From NCBI GenBank assembly GCA_949296915.1, contig CASFPX010000004.1, positions 1-64,000 of the forward strand: DNA of 64,000 bases. Direction: 5' to 3'. The notes beneath the pieces were generated by a model. That model ran no database searches. It saw nothing but the letters and a program-made list of their open reading frames with translations, and was not told the DNA's origin. Source of the DNA: Onthovicinus sp900555545 (GTDB lineage: Bacteria; Bacillota; Clostridia; Oscillospirales; Acutalibacteraceae). Within the stretch, counting starts at the first letter, position 1. Each line of letters begins with the position of its first letter. Both the position numbers and the translations under genes were made by a program. This document shows, one piece after another, positions 34,857 to 42,936 of the stretch.

Positions 34857-35567
34857 TCAATAATATCTCTCCACGCGCAGGATTTCTCCCTCAGCCGCAG
34901 GGTTTTCGTGGTTAAACGCCACAAAGCGCCCCCCTACCTGCAATTGATCCTTGGGTGCTTCGGGTAGAACAAAGTGAAAGGAAATCTCCTGACGGCGGCC
35001 TTTGGGTTGTTTTACACGGTCACACACGATACACCAGATGCGGCTGGCCGGTTTCCCGTCGCTGTCCAGCAGGCAGATCGGGATGATGGAATAGTCCGGA
35101 ATATAGGGCCGCCCCTGGATCATGCCGTCCACATCGGCGCCGTTGCTCCATGTAAACGTCGCTGTACAGGAATAACCGGGCTCCCGCGACTGTTCTTCGT
35201 CCGTTGGGCTTTTCCGACAGGGAAAACTCTCGGTCCCAAAAAATCGATCCAGCACCAGCCAGAACCCTACAGCCGACATTCCTACAATAAAAGTAATTAT
35301 AGTTTCAATCCAGCGGCGTTGAAACATAAAACATATCAAAACGATTCCCCAAGCTGCCGCTGCATATCCTTTGGTAACACGCCGGCGAAAAATGTTTTTG
35401 GCTTTTGGATTCTGATCCCATTTGTCTTGACGGAAGCAATATTCCCGGCCACAGTGAGGGCACATGTTTTGGAAAAAAGGAAATTCTCCATCCGCCCTTT
35501 TTTCCTTCCACGACAACTTTTGATAGTCAATCAACCCACCACACCATGGGCAACGTTTGTCAAGCAT
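34857..35567 (-). CDS. Membrane protein with N-terminal zinc ribbon, unknown function
   Basis: A 236-residue protein. CPWC near residue 6 and CPHC near 36 form a zinc ribbon. One or two TM segments follow at about residues 72-110, then a cytoplasm- or outside-facing domain to the end (GYSCTATFTWSNGADVDG, VGGRFVAFN). It is the third gene of an operon with two other membrane-protein genes, and the start at 35567 follows the upstream stop by 5 bases, with GGGGAG before it. Base composition is more AT-rich than in the flanks. Confidence 0.7.
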   Translation of the reverse strand: MLDKRCPWCGGLIDYQKLSWKEKRADGEFPFFQNMCPHCGREYCFRQDKWDQNPKAKNIFRRRVTKGYAAAAWGIVLICFMFQRRWIETIITFIVGMSAVGFWLVLDRFFGTESFPCRKSPTDEEQSREPGYSCTATFTWSNGADVDGMIQGRPYIPDYSIIPICLLDSDGKPASRIWCIVCDRVKQPKGRRQEISFHFVLPEAPKDQLQVGGRFVAFNHENPAAEGEILRVERYY

Positions 35568-35572
35568 TTTCT

Positions 35573-35833
35573 TTATTTCTCCCCTTTTTGGTGAACAAAT
35601 TCCGGGAATGCCTCCCGCCACGCCTCATTCTCCCTCGAATGGATACAAATCATCTGGAACAATCTGAAAACAAACTGTAATTCCATATATGGCAGGAACC
35701 AAACCGGATATAAGAACAGATGAAGCGGCGCGATTACCCCCATCACCACGGCTGCCCCGCTCAAGGAAGTCCAGTATTCTGTATCAAAGAACCACAGAAA
35801 CATGGAGACCACAGAGAACACAAGCAAAATCAA
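35573..35833 (-). CDS. Small membrane protein, start uncertain
   Basis: About 86 residues with two hydrophobic segments (LILLVFSVVSMFLWFF and SGAAVVMGVIAPLHLFLYPV) and a charged tail with FPEFVHQKGEK. The open frame extends to 36220, but that part lies over the 385-residue gene in another frame and reads as noise, so I use the first plausible start after that gene's stop, a TTG at 35833. No good ribosome site is visible; coupling to the upstream gene, which ends at 35848, may suffice. It could instead be the 3' end of a frameshifted fusion. Confidence 0.45.
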   Translation of the reverse strand: MILLVFSVVSMFLWFFDTEYWTSLSGAAVVMGVIAPLHLFLYPVWFLPYMELQFVFRLFQMICIHSRENEAWREAFPEFVHQKGEK

Positions 35834-35847
35834 ATAACCGGCTATTG

Positions 35848-37005
35848 TTAGTTTTCGGAAAATACAGAGGATTCGATATCCCCTTGACTGTACCGTCCAG
35901 AGCCTAATGCTGCCAGTAGGGTCAGGAAACCTGAAATCAGGCAGCAGGCACAAAAGGCCAAGTTGCAAGTCGACAATAAAATGAACCAGAGCCGCCCATC
36001 TGCCGCAATGATTCCGTAGACCGAACCACACAGAAGCCCTGCAAGCACTGCCAGATGCAACGGCATCCCCTTTTGAATGGCACAAGAAACGTCCTTCGTC
36101 TCCCTGCGAATCCGTGCAATAAAGCGAAATGCGACCACCCAGGGGATGACTGTGACCAAAAACGGCCATACCTTTCCGCCGCCGACCCAAAGCAGGATCT
36201 GACACAAAAATAGAAGACACCAGAAAAGAGCCATCACGAATTCTGTTATTCGGGAGAGACGCATACTAAGCTGCCAGACCGATCGGGCGGGAGCGCATCC
36301 GCTTGGATCGGAATCCGCATCAGCAGGGGGAATATCCGATTTCATATTGTTTTCTAAGGGAACAGCAATCAGTTTCCCCGAAAAATCCAGCAGCGGCACC
36401 CACCAAACAGCATAGAGGAATTGATAGATTGTCATGGACGCAACTTCTTCCGGCATCTGCTCTCGGAGGAGAAAGAAAACGACCAGGGAAGCCGCAAAAA
36501 ATATCCCCCATATGACGAAAAAACCGATTCGTACAGATGGAAACATTTTCAACATCCGCCGCCGTATCTTCATGAGCTGCGCTCTTCCGTGCTTCGATAT
36601 CAGCGTATATACTCCCGTACAGCCATAGGCCAGAAATACAAGTACCGAGACAGTATTGACGGCTGCCAGGCAAACCTGCCATGAATTCCCCACCGCCATC
36701 GTATCAATCCACCCGGCTAATTCCAGCACAAGCAAAAAAAGATAGATAAAAAGCAAAGCCTTCAATAGAGCCGGGGAACACGCCTTCTCTTTTCTCCACA
36801 CCAATGCTGCAAAAAATAGAACCCCCAACACTGTGACAGTTAATGAAAATAGAATCGCTGCACTATAAAACCCATCGGAATGCATCCAGGCATAGATCAG
36901 CAGGGGGAGGCCCAATAGCAGACAGCAAAAATTCTTGACTAGGCAAAGCGTTCTTCTATCTGTTTGTTTACTAATAGCAATGAGCCTATCATTAAATTTT
37001 TTCAT
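35848..37005 (-). CDS. Polytopic membrane protein of unknown function
   Basis: A 385-residue protein with roughly nine TM segments in two groups (about 25-150, 160-225 and 255-375) and a hydrophilic insert near 225-240 (NNMKSDIPPADADSDPS). It starts MKKFNDRLIAI; the ribosome site is weak. It is the first gene of a three-gene minus-strand operon with 35573 and 34857, all unknown. AT-rich composition relative to neighbours suggests acquisition. I recognise no family. Confidence 0.65.
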   Translation of the reverse strand: MKKFNDRLIAISKQTDRRTLCLVKNFCCLLLGLPLLIYAWMHSDGFYSAAILFSLTVTVLGVLFFAALVWRKEKACSPALLKALLFIYLFLLVLELAGWIDTMAVGNSWQVCLAAVNTVSVLVFLAYGCTGVYTLISKHGRAQLMKIRRRMLKMFPSVRIGFFVIWGIFFAASLVVFFLLREQMPEEVASMTIYQFLYAVWWVPLLDFSGKLIAVPLENNMKSDIPPADADSDPSGCAPARSVWQLSMRLSRITEFVMALFWCLLFLCQILLWVGGGKVWPFLVTVIPWVVAFRFIARIRRETKDVSCAIQKGMPLHLAVLAGLLCGSVYGIIAADGRLWFILLSTCNLAFCACCLISGFLTLLAALGSGRYSQGDIESSVFSEN

Positions 37006-37107
37006 AACGATCCATTCTTTCTGATGGTAGTATGAGTTTTATTATATCATAGTTAGAATATTAATTTGTAAAATTTCGTAAAAATAAATTAATTGCTAAA
37101 ATATTTT

Positions 37108-37149
37108 GAAGCGCGCCTTGTGTCTTACAAATAGCACAAGACGCGCTTC
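37108..37149 (-). terminator. Hairpin after the split YbfG-like gene
   Basis: GAAGCGCG and CTTGTG arms (37108-37123) pair with CACAAG and CGCGCTTC (37134-37149) with an internal mismatch. The following minus-strand sequence AAAATATTTTAG is only weakly T-rich. Confidence 0.5.
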
Positions 37150-37185
37150 TATTCATAGGAGGAATTTATTCAATCGATTTGATCA

Positions 37186-38034
37186 TTACGCATTTACCAA
37201 ATGAGGTGCCAAAGTAATTAATTGTTCAACAAATGCCGTAATTATTGAGCACAATGTTAAAACAGACCCACTAATAGCACCGAAAAGAGCAACTGATAAT
37301 AAACCCGCTCCCGCCAATAATACAGTAGGAACTATCATAACTTCAGCTTCAAGTGTATCCATCATTTCTTCAACTGTTTCCGGAGTTAAATCAGGATCAT
37401 CCGGCGGAAAGAAGTCTTTAAGTAAAAGAATTGTATACTTGATTGTTGCAGCCGCCTCAACAGTTCCACCGCCTGAAATCGGGACTTCTTTTGAGATCAC
37501 AGTATAACTTAATGTGATTTGAAAACTATTTTCCCTTGAAAATCCTACACTAAGCGATCCATTCCCAATTCCCACGCCAATTTGCCGAATAGAATCTAAG
37601 GCTCCTTGTGTTTCTTCATTTGAAAAACCAGCTTCCACGGCACCAGATTGTATCTTGTCCATGAGAGATACATCGTCAAACTCACCATTGGTAAAATCAA
37701 ATGATCTTTGTACTGTTGCATCTGGATGTCCATTATAGTTTTCAACCGTTTCTGAAAACTCCAGTTCTGCTTTGATTACACCAAGATCCAACAATGGAAT
37801 AGGTACGTTTGCCGTTACTTTAGCCGGGAAATAATCAAATAAAGGTAGTGAATTAAATGTCTCATTAATAAAAATCATGCGTGCATTATACTCTCTCATT
37901 TTTTGCTCCGTCATGCCATTCGGTGGCAAAAACTGTGATACACCCGGATTTTTTCCGGAATACGCATCTTTATCAATCTCAATTTCCCCCTCTCCCGATC
38001 CAATTGTTACAGTCGCAAACTGATCGAAATCCCA
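37186..38034 (-). pseudogene. 3' part of a YbfG-like gene cut off by an in-frame stop
   Basis: The frame continues without interruption after the TAA at 38035-38037 that ends the upstream gene: WDFDQFATVTIGSGEGEIEID reads on directly, and 283 codons follow to a stop at 37186. In related proteins this segment normally continues from the glycosidase-like barrel (expected NWxFDQF). The rest holds an amphipathic middle (PLLDLGVIKAELEF, NSFQITLSYTVISKE), an acidic PPDDPDLTPETVEEMMD stretch, and a C-terminal hydrophobic region of about 40 residues. ATG or TTG codons near 37914-37929 have no ribosome site, so separate translation is unlikely. Either a broken gene, readthrough, or a sequence error. 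Confidence 0.7.
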
Positions 38035-39453
38035 TTATTTAGGAATTGTGAATCCCATATTCCCGCTCCATCCATATGACATATCGGATACAAACGCATT
38101 CCTAAAATAGGGAAGATTGGTATACGGATCTCTTAGTGAACAAACGGTTGAACACACATTTCGTGTTCCATAAATGCCAATTTTAAATGGCATTCCGACG
38201 TTTTGATAACGCTGGTATACCGCCTCAAAATAAGGGACAATATACGACCTGATTTCTTCACTAGTTGCATCACAGTCTACAGCAAAATAAATAACAGTAT
38301 CGCTGTCGAATCCAAGAGCTGATGCAGCATTCATTGCAATTCCAGCGTCAATTCTTCCTTGATTATTAGAAAAGTAACTGGGCTCATATCCTCCGGTTTC
38401 AAAAATAGGAAACACTTTTAATCCTGCATTAAAAATAATCTTTAGTTCATTAGAATCTAATGCTTTTGATTTATAAGTCCCATTTCCGGCATAATATGTC
38501 CCCGTTAGGTATCGCCCCACGATCTCATAACCGTTATCGTATAACGTCTTGGCCTTGGCGGCGGTCAGCTTGGTGGCACAGTCGCATGCCTTTGCTGCCC
38601 GTTCCTTGTCCCCACAGCTCACCAGCAATGCGCACCATGTGGGAACATCGGTGATACCGTTCCCACCCAGCGCCATACTAGTCTGAAAATCCTTTACCGC
38701 ATTGGTGACACTACCGTCATATTCCCCGTCAATAGCACTACCGTAGCACTTGTTTAGTGTCAGTGCACACTGAAGGAGCTTGACGAAGGCTGTTTTGTCA
38801 CTACCTTCCGACATTTGTTTGGGCAGGCAACCTTTAGTGCCGTTGCCCCAGACGCCGTCCGTATCCACACCTCCCTCCGTCTGTACGGCATAGAGCATCG
38901 CTTGACTTGTCTTGCGCTCATAGACGCCATTGGTGGGGATCAGCCCGATATCGCTGCCATAAATTCCGCTGTAATTGCCATTGAGGAACTGCTGCACCTT
39001 TCGGGTATTCCCGTCCCCGGAAAGGGACCACTTGAAGCCATCCGTATTCAGCAGCGCCTTCATGACAACGGCAGTGACGGAACCCGTAGCCGCCACCCCG
39101 GCATCCTCCTGAAATTCCGTAATAGCGGATGCGGTAGCCTCGCCAAAGTCACCGTCAAAATATTTGGGATTATACCCCTTGCACCAGCAGCCGCCCTGGA
39201 CAATGTAGTTCAGATTCGTGTTGGTGCTGCCCTGGCCGATACTGCCGATTATACTTGTAAAGGCGTTATAGGAACCGGCGCCAAAGTCACCGTCTACTGC
39301 CAGTCCGGCCCCCTTGTTGTTCAGCTCATGCTGGAGCGCTTTGATCAGGCCATTTACAGTCTCCTGACCGGTGTAGCCATCCTCCGCAATGTTGATATCA
39401 TCGTATGTTTTGTTCAACCATTTTTGTACTTCCAATACCATTTCGTCCATCAT
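38035..39453 (-). CDS. Peptidoglycan-binding protein with DUF1906 glycosidase-like domain (YbfG-like), truncated by stop
   Basis: A 472-residue product. Two to three peptidoglycan-binding repeats occupy about residues 5-285 (VDGDFGAGSYNAF, FDGDFGEATASAI, TDGVWGNGTKG, IDGEYDGSVTNAV), and a DUF1906 TIM-barrel-like domain follows (about 305-470: GYEIVGRYLTGTYYAGNG, VFPIFETGGYEPSYF, VIYFAVDCDA, IGIYGTRNVC). No signal peptide is present, as in Bacillus YbfG, which I recall as about 730 residues. With the downstream part this frame would be 755 residues. AGGAGGTCCTG precedes the ATG pair. The last third is much more AT-rich than the first. Confidence 0.82.
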   Translation of the reverse strand: MMDEMVLEVQKWLNKTYDDINIAEDGYTGQETVNGLIKALQHELNNKGAGLAVDGDFGAGSYNAFTSIIGSIGQGSTNTNLNYIVQGGCWCKGYNPKYFDGDFGEATASAITEFQEDAGVAATGSVTAVVMKALLNTDGFKWSLSGDGNTRKVQQFLNGNYSGIYGSDIGLIPTNGVYERKTSQAMLYAVQTEGGVDTDGVWGNGTKGCLPKQMSEGSDKTAFVKLLQCALTLNKCYGSAIDGEYDGSVTNAVKDFQTSMALGGNGITDVPTWCALLVSCGDKERAAKACDCATKLTAAKAKTLYDNGYEIVGRYLTGTYYAGNGTYKSKALDSNELKIIFNAGLKVFPIFETGGYEPSYFSNNQGRIDAGIAMNAASALGFDSDTVIYFAVDCDATSEEIRSYIVPYFEAVYQRYQNVGMPFKIGIYGTRNVCSTVCSLRDPYTNLPYFRNAFVSDMSYGWSGNMGFTIPK

Positions 39454-39618
39454 TCAGGACCTCCTTTTTTAATTTTGGTATTATTGTTCCGGTGGCATTG
39501 CGTTTACGATGCGCGGCCTCGGCCGCGCCTGTCAAAATATAATTAAATTTCCACTGGACACACCTCCATCTGTTTTTTATAGATCACCGGCCTCAAACCG
39601 GAGATTTTTTTGCTGTAA
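39454..39618. other. Intergenic sequence with a GC-rich palindrome
   Basis: GCGCGGCC and GGCCGCGC form an 8-bp stem with a 2-base loop near 39511-39528. No T-run follows, and no gene is visible on either strand here. Confidence 0.4.
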
Positions 39619-39682
39619 AAGGTCAAATTCTTTTAAATGTCCCATTTATGACCTTGATTCGAACATTAGTTTGGAGTATAAT
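39619..39682 (+). promoter_or_regulatory. Sigma-A promoter of the ImmA-like gene with an inverted repeat
   Basis: TTGATT (39654-39659) and TATAAT (39677-39682) are 17 bases apart. An inverted repeat AAGGTCA (39619-39625) and TGACCTT (39649-39655) overlaps the -35 box. Confidence 0.7.
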
Positions 39683-39696
39683 AGGATTCACAGATA

Positions 39697-39787
39697 GCGA
39701 AGTACGATGTATAACGAATCACGTTGTAATTTTATAATAGTACGGATCACGTTATATGCCAAGCCAAATAAAACGAATTTCGTTGTA
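39697..39787 (+). promoter_or_regulatory. Four iterated 15-bp elements in the leader of the ImmA-like gene
   Basis: Copies: GCGAAGTACGATGTA (39697), ACGAATCACGTTGTA (39714), ACGGATCACGTTATA (39742), ACGAATTTCGTTGTA (39773). Each is a partial palindrome ACGAA-n-TTCGT. They lie between the promoter -10 and the ATG, so a bound protein would act as a block to transcription. Confidence 0.65.
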
Positions 39788-39817
39788 TTTTTTTTGAAAT
39801 ACAGGGGGGTATTTATC

Positions 39818-40264
39818 ATGAAAAGTCCCGAAGATCTATACGATTTGCTCCAACAGAACGGAGTGGCCGTCTATCAGGGGGAGCTCGGCCAGATTCCCGC
39901 CGTGACCATTGAGATGGGCGGCGAATACGCCGTGTTTTTAAACCCGAACTGCCTGTGCAATTCCGTTCAGGAGAGCGATATCCTCGCCCACGAGATCGGC
40001 CACATCATGACGGGGAGCACTCATCCGGTGGACAGTCCCGCCTATCTGGTGGAACAGCATGAAGCCCGGGCGGAGCGCTGCGCAATCCGGCTGATGATCC
40101 CCTGGCAGCATTTAAAAGAAGCCGTAGCTGCGGGAAAAAGCACCCCTTGGGATCTGGCCGAATACTTTAATGTGTCGGAGGACATGATCCACAAGGCGCT
40201 TGCCTACTACGCACTGCGGGGGTACCATCTGCCCACCGGGCAGGATGGGCCCCAGGTCAGCTGA
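39818..40264 (+). CDS. ImmA/IrrE-family metallo-endopeptidase
   Basis: A 148-residue zinc protease with the motif HEIGH in ILAHEIGHIMTG near residue 58, and a helical C-terminal end (HEARAERCAIRLMIPWQHL, then DLAEYFNVSEDMIHKAL). The family includes ImmA, which cleaves the ImmR repressor of mobile elements, and IrrE/PprI. Here no ImmR-like partner is adjacent, and the gene has its own promoter and a leader with four repeated sites. GGGGGG stands before the ATG at 39818. Confidence 0.88.
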   Translation: MKSPEDLYDLLQQNGVAVYQGELGQIPAVTIEMGGEYAVFLNPNCLCNSVQESDILAHEIGHIMTGSTHPVDSPAYLVEQHEARAERCAIRLMIPWQHLKEAVAAGKSTPWDLAEYFNVSEDMIHKALAYYALRGYHLPTGQDGPQVS

Positions 40265-40292
40265 TTCCCCCTGAAAATCATTTACAGCATAC

Positions 40293-40333
40293 AAAAGAAC
40301 CGGTTCCAGCAACAGGCTGAAACCGGTTCTTTC
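40293..40333. terminator. Bidirectional terminator
   Basis: AAAGAACCGGTT and AACCGGTTCTTT form a long stem with flanking A and T runs, between the converging ImmA-like and esterase genes. Confidence 0.88.
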
Positions 40334-40350
40334 TATCACTTATTTCGGCG

Positions 40351-41274
40351 TTATATACAACTGTGGAAAAAATCCGTCATCGCGCGGATGCTCTTTTTAT
40401 ACACCGGGAAAAAATATACCATCTGGTAGTCGTGAAAATAGGCGTTGTCCCGCTCATCCAGGAACAGGCACGTATGGCGGACGCCGTTGCGCTCCAATTC
40501 CCGTGCCAGCTCCACACTCTGCGGGAAAAGGCCGTCCGCCCGCGCGTGCGTCAAAAAGGAGGGCGGAAAGGCCGGCGTAATATGGCGCGCCGGGGAAATC
40601 TCATCCCACTGATCGATCTCCGAGAGTTCCCCCACGCCGAACAGCCCCAGCAGGTAGGCGCTGATATTCGGTGTTCGCACCTGTGCCGCACTCTCCAGAT
40701 CGAACGCTCCGCACAGCAGGCCTGTCCCCGATACAGGAATCCCTCGAATCATCTCCGCCACACCGAGCGTGTCCGCCAGCGCGGGCTCTGTGCAGGCACA
40801 GGCCAGCAGGGCGCTCAGATGTGCTCCGGCCGAATCCCCCACCAGAAAAATCCGCTCCGGATCGCCCTGGTACAGCAGCGCGTTCTCCCGCACCCAGCGG
40901 AGCGCCTGCGCGGCATCCTCAATCTGGGCCGGGAAGCGGTAATCCGGCGCGAGCCGGTAATCGGCGTTAAACACCGCAAAGCCCTGCCCTGCCACAGTGG
41001 AGCAGTAGTGGTGAAAAACACTCTTATCGACGTTGGACCATCCGCCGCCGTGCAGGTACAGGATACACGGGAGCGGCCCTGTCTCCTCCTGCGGGACATG
41101 GACATCCAGGCAGTGCCACTGGTTTCCATCGGGCAGATAGGCCACATTCTCGTACAGGGAGATCCCCTCCACCTTGGGGGCGAAATCCATCAACGCCTTA
41201 AATCCCGTATCATAGACGGCCCGCTTTTGCAGTAGTTTTAAATCGTTGAGCACCTTTTTTACCGAAACACGCAC
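40351..41274 (-). CDS. Alpha/beta hydrolase (esterase/lipase, HSL type)
   Basis: A 307-residue cytoplasmic hydrolase of the hormone-sensitive-lipase-like class. The oxyanion motif HGGGW is near residue 76, the nucleophile serine is in GDSAGAH near 148, the acid is probably the Asp in HARADGLFP near 255 and the base His lies in AYFHDYQ near 287. The substrate is an ester, possibly an acetyl-sugar given its glycosidase neighbours. Start is GTG at 41274 with AGAGGTG before it. It follows the symporter gene by 4 bases. Confidence 0.88.
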   Translation of the reverse strand: MRVSVKKVLNDLKLLQKRAVYDTGFKALMDFAPKVEGISLYENVAYLPDGNQWHCLDVHVPQEETGPLPCILYLHGGGWSNVDKSVFHHYCSTVAGQGFAVFNADYRLAPDYRFPAQIEDAAQALRWVRENALLYQGDPERIFLVGDSAGAHLSALLACACTEPALADTLGVAEMIRGIPVSGTGLLCGAFDLESAAQVRTPNISAYLLGLFGVGELSEIDQWDEISPARHITPAFPPSFLTHARADGLFPQSVELARELERNGVRHTCLFLDERDNAYFHDYQMVYFFPVYKKSIRAMTDFFHSCI

Positions 41275-41278
41275 GCAA

Positions 41279-42658
41279 TCACCTCTTTGGCCGTATTATC
41301 TCATATTCCCCGGCCGGTGTCAAATAGCGGCGCAAAATCCGGAAAACCTCCCCGGAGAGGGACAGGACTGCAACCAGGTTGGGGACAGCCATCAGCCCGT
41401 TAAACAGATCCGACAGTTCCCACGCCAGCGACGGCTTTGTCACACATCCCACAAACACCAGCGCAATAAACAGAATACGGTAAGGTTTCACTGCGCGCTC
41501 CCCAAACAGATAGGCGGTGCTCTGCTCCCCAAAATAGGACCATCCGGTCAATGTGGCAAAGGCAAACAGGGTAACCCCGGCCGCGACGAGGATCCCGCCC
41601 GCACGGCCAAAGAGCCCGGAAAAAGCCTGTGTGCTCAGGGCTGCCGCATCCGTCGCGCTGTCAAAGGGGACCCCGCTGGTCAGGATCACAAGCGCCGTCA
41701 CCGTACACATGACGATCGTATCCGTAAACACCTCAAACATCCCCCACATCCCCTGTTCCGCCGCGTTCCCGTTTTCGGCCGCACAGTGGGCGAATACCGC
41801 GCTGCCCATACCGGCCTCATTGGAAAAGACGCCGCGCGCAGTACCGCACCGGAGTGCATGCATCATGGCACTGCCAAAAAATCCGCCTGCGGCACTCCGC
41901 CAGTCAAATGCGCCGGACACAATTTCGGCCAGCGCGGGGACAATCCGGCTGTGATGATACAGGATCACCGCTGCGCCTGCCGCCAGGTAACCGATCGCCA
42001 AAAATGGGATCAGCTTTTCCGTCACCTTGGCGATCCGGGTAACCCCTCCGGCGGAGACGGCGGCAAACAGCCCCGCAAATACTATCCCGCACACGACCGG
42101 CGGCAGGCCAAACTGACTTTGCAGCGCGGTCGCCGCCGAATTCCCCTGCGTCATATTCCCGATGCCAAAGGAGGCCAATACACAGCATCCAGCAAACAGA
42201 ACCGCCATCCAGCGAAAGCCCAGGCCGCGCTCCATATACCCCATCGGGCCGCCTGAGTAAGAGCCGTCCGCCCTGCGCGTGCGGTATTGCACCCCCAGGG
42301 CATTTTCCGCGAAGCTCGTCATCATCCCCAAAAAGGCGGAAACCCACATCCAAAATATCGCCCCCGGTCCGCCGAGGATCAAGGCGCCTGCAACCCCCAC
42401 GATGTTCCCCGTGCCGAGTGATGCGGCCAGGGCTGTGGTCATCGCCTGAAGCTGACTGATATTTTTTCCTCCCGCTGCGCCCTGCCCCCTGTGAAAAAGT
42501 GTGCAGAAGGTATGCCGCTGCCAGAGACCAAAGCGTCGCACCTGGAAAAAGCGGCTGCCACAGGTGAACCACAGCCCGGCGCCCAAAAAGGCCGCAATCA
42601 TGGCCGGCCCCCATACCAGATCATGCGCTGTGTGGATCAACTGCTCCAATACCCTCAT
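41279..42658 (-). CDS. Sodium:alanine/glycine symporter (AGCS family)
   Basis: A 459-residue polytopic carrier that takes up small amino acids (alanine, glycine) with sodium or protons. Family signatures are ASLGTGNIVGVAGALILGGPGA-type sequence near residue 85 and NEAGMGSA near 285. Around eleven TM segments are visible. The ATG at 42658 has GGGGGGACTTAT upstream. It is co-directional with the esterase gene. Confidence 0.94.
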   Translation of the reverse strand: MRVLEQLIHTAHDLVWGPAMIAAFLGAGLWFTCGSRFFQVRRFGLWQRHTFCTLFHRGQGAAGGKNISQLQAMTTALAASLGTGNIVGVAGALILGGPGAIFWMWVSAFLGMMTSFAENALGVQYRTRRADGSYSGGPMGYMERGLGFRWMAVLFAGCCVLASFGIGNMTQGNSAATALQSQFGLPPVVCGIVFAGLFAAVSAGGVTRIAKVTEKLIPFLAIGYLAAGAAVILYHHSRIVPALAEIVSGAFDWRSAAGGFFGSAMMHALRCGTARGVFSNEAGMGSAVFAHCAAENGNAAEQGMWGMFEVFTDTIVMCTVTALVILTSGVPFDSATDAAALSTQAFSGLFGRAGGILVAAGVTLFAFATLTGWSYFGEQSTAYLFGERAVKPYRILFIALVFVGCVTKPSLAWELSDLFNGLMAVPNLVAVLSLSGEVFRILRRYLTPAGEYEIIRPKR

Positions 42659-42843
42659 ATAAGTCCCCCCTGCTTTGCCCGCGCCGGATTCCTCCGGCAC
42701 ACGCCGTTACCTTATAAAAAAGAACGATTTTTTATATTTATTTCCCCGGGAATTTATGATACAATAATGAATGATTGGGCGGATTTCATAAAAAATCATT
42801 TTATCTGACCCGACATATTTCTCAAATAATTGCCCTGTAAAAG

Positions 42844-42880
42844 GATTTCATTGTCCGGTACAAAATACTATAATGAAATC
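42844..42880 (+). promoter_or_regulatory. Inverted repeat around the promoter of the GH38 gene
   Basis: GATTTCATT (42844-42852) and AATGAAATC (42872-42880) are perfect inverted arms around a TATAAT box (42869-42874), 60 bases before the GH38 start. A sugar-responsive repressor could bind here; the -35 is poor (TTTCAT). Confidence 0.5.
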
Positions 42881-42936
42881 GTTTAACGGCACACTTTACA
42901 GTGATCCGAGAGATCATTCATTGAGGAGGAATATCC

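Noticed and set aside
35834..36220. N-terminal extension of the small membrane protein at 35573
   Set aside because: This part lies wholly within the 385-residue gene in another frame and has no membrane-protein or family pattern.
39511..39528. Palindrome GCGCGGCC-TC-GGCCGCGC as a terminator
   Set aside because: No T-run on either side and no gene ending next to it; noted only as a hairpin.
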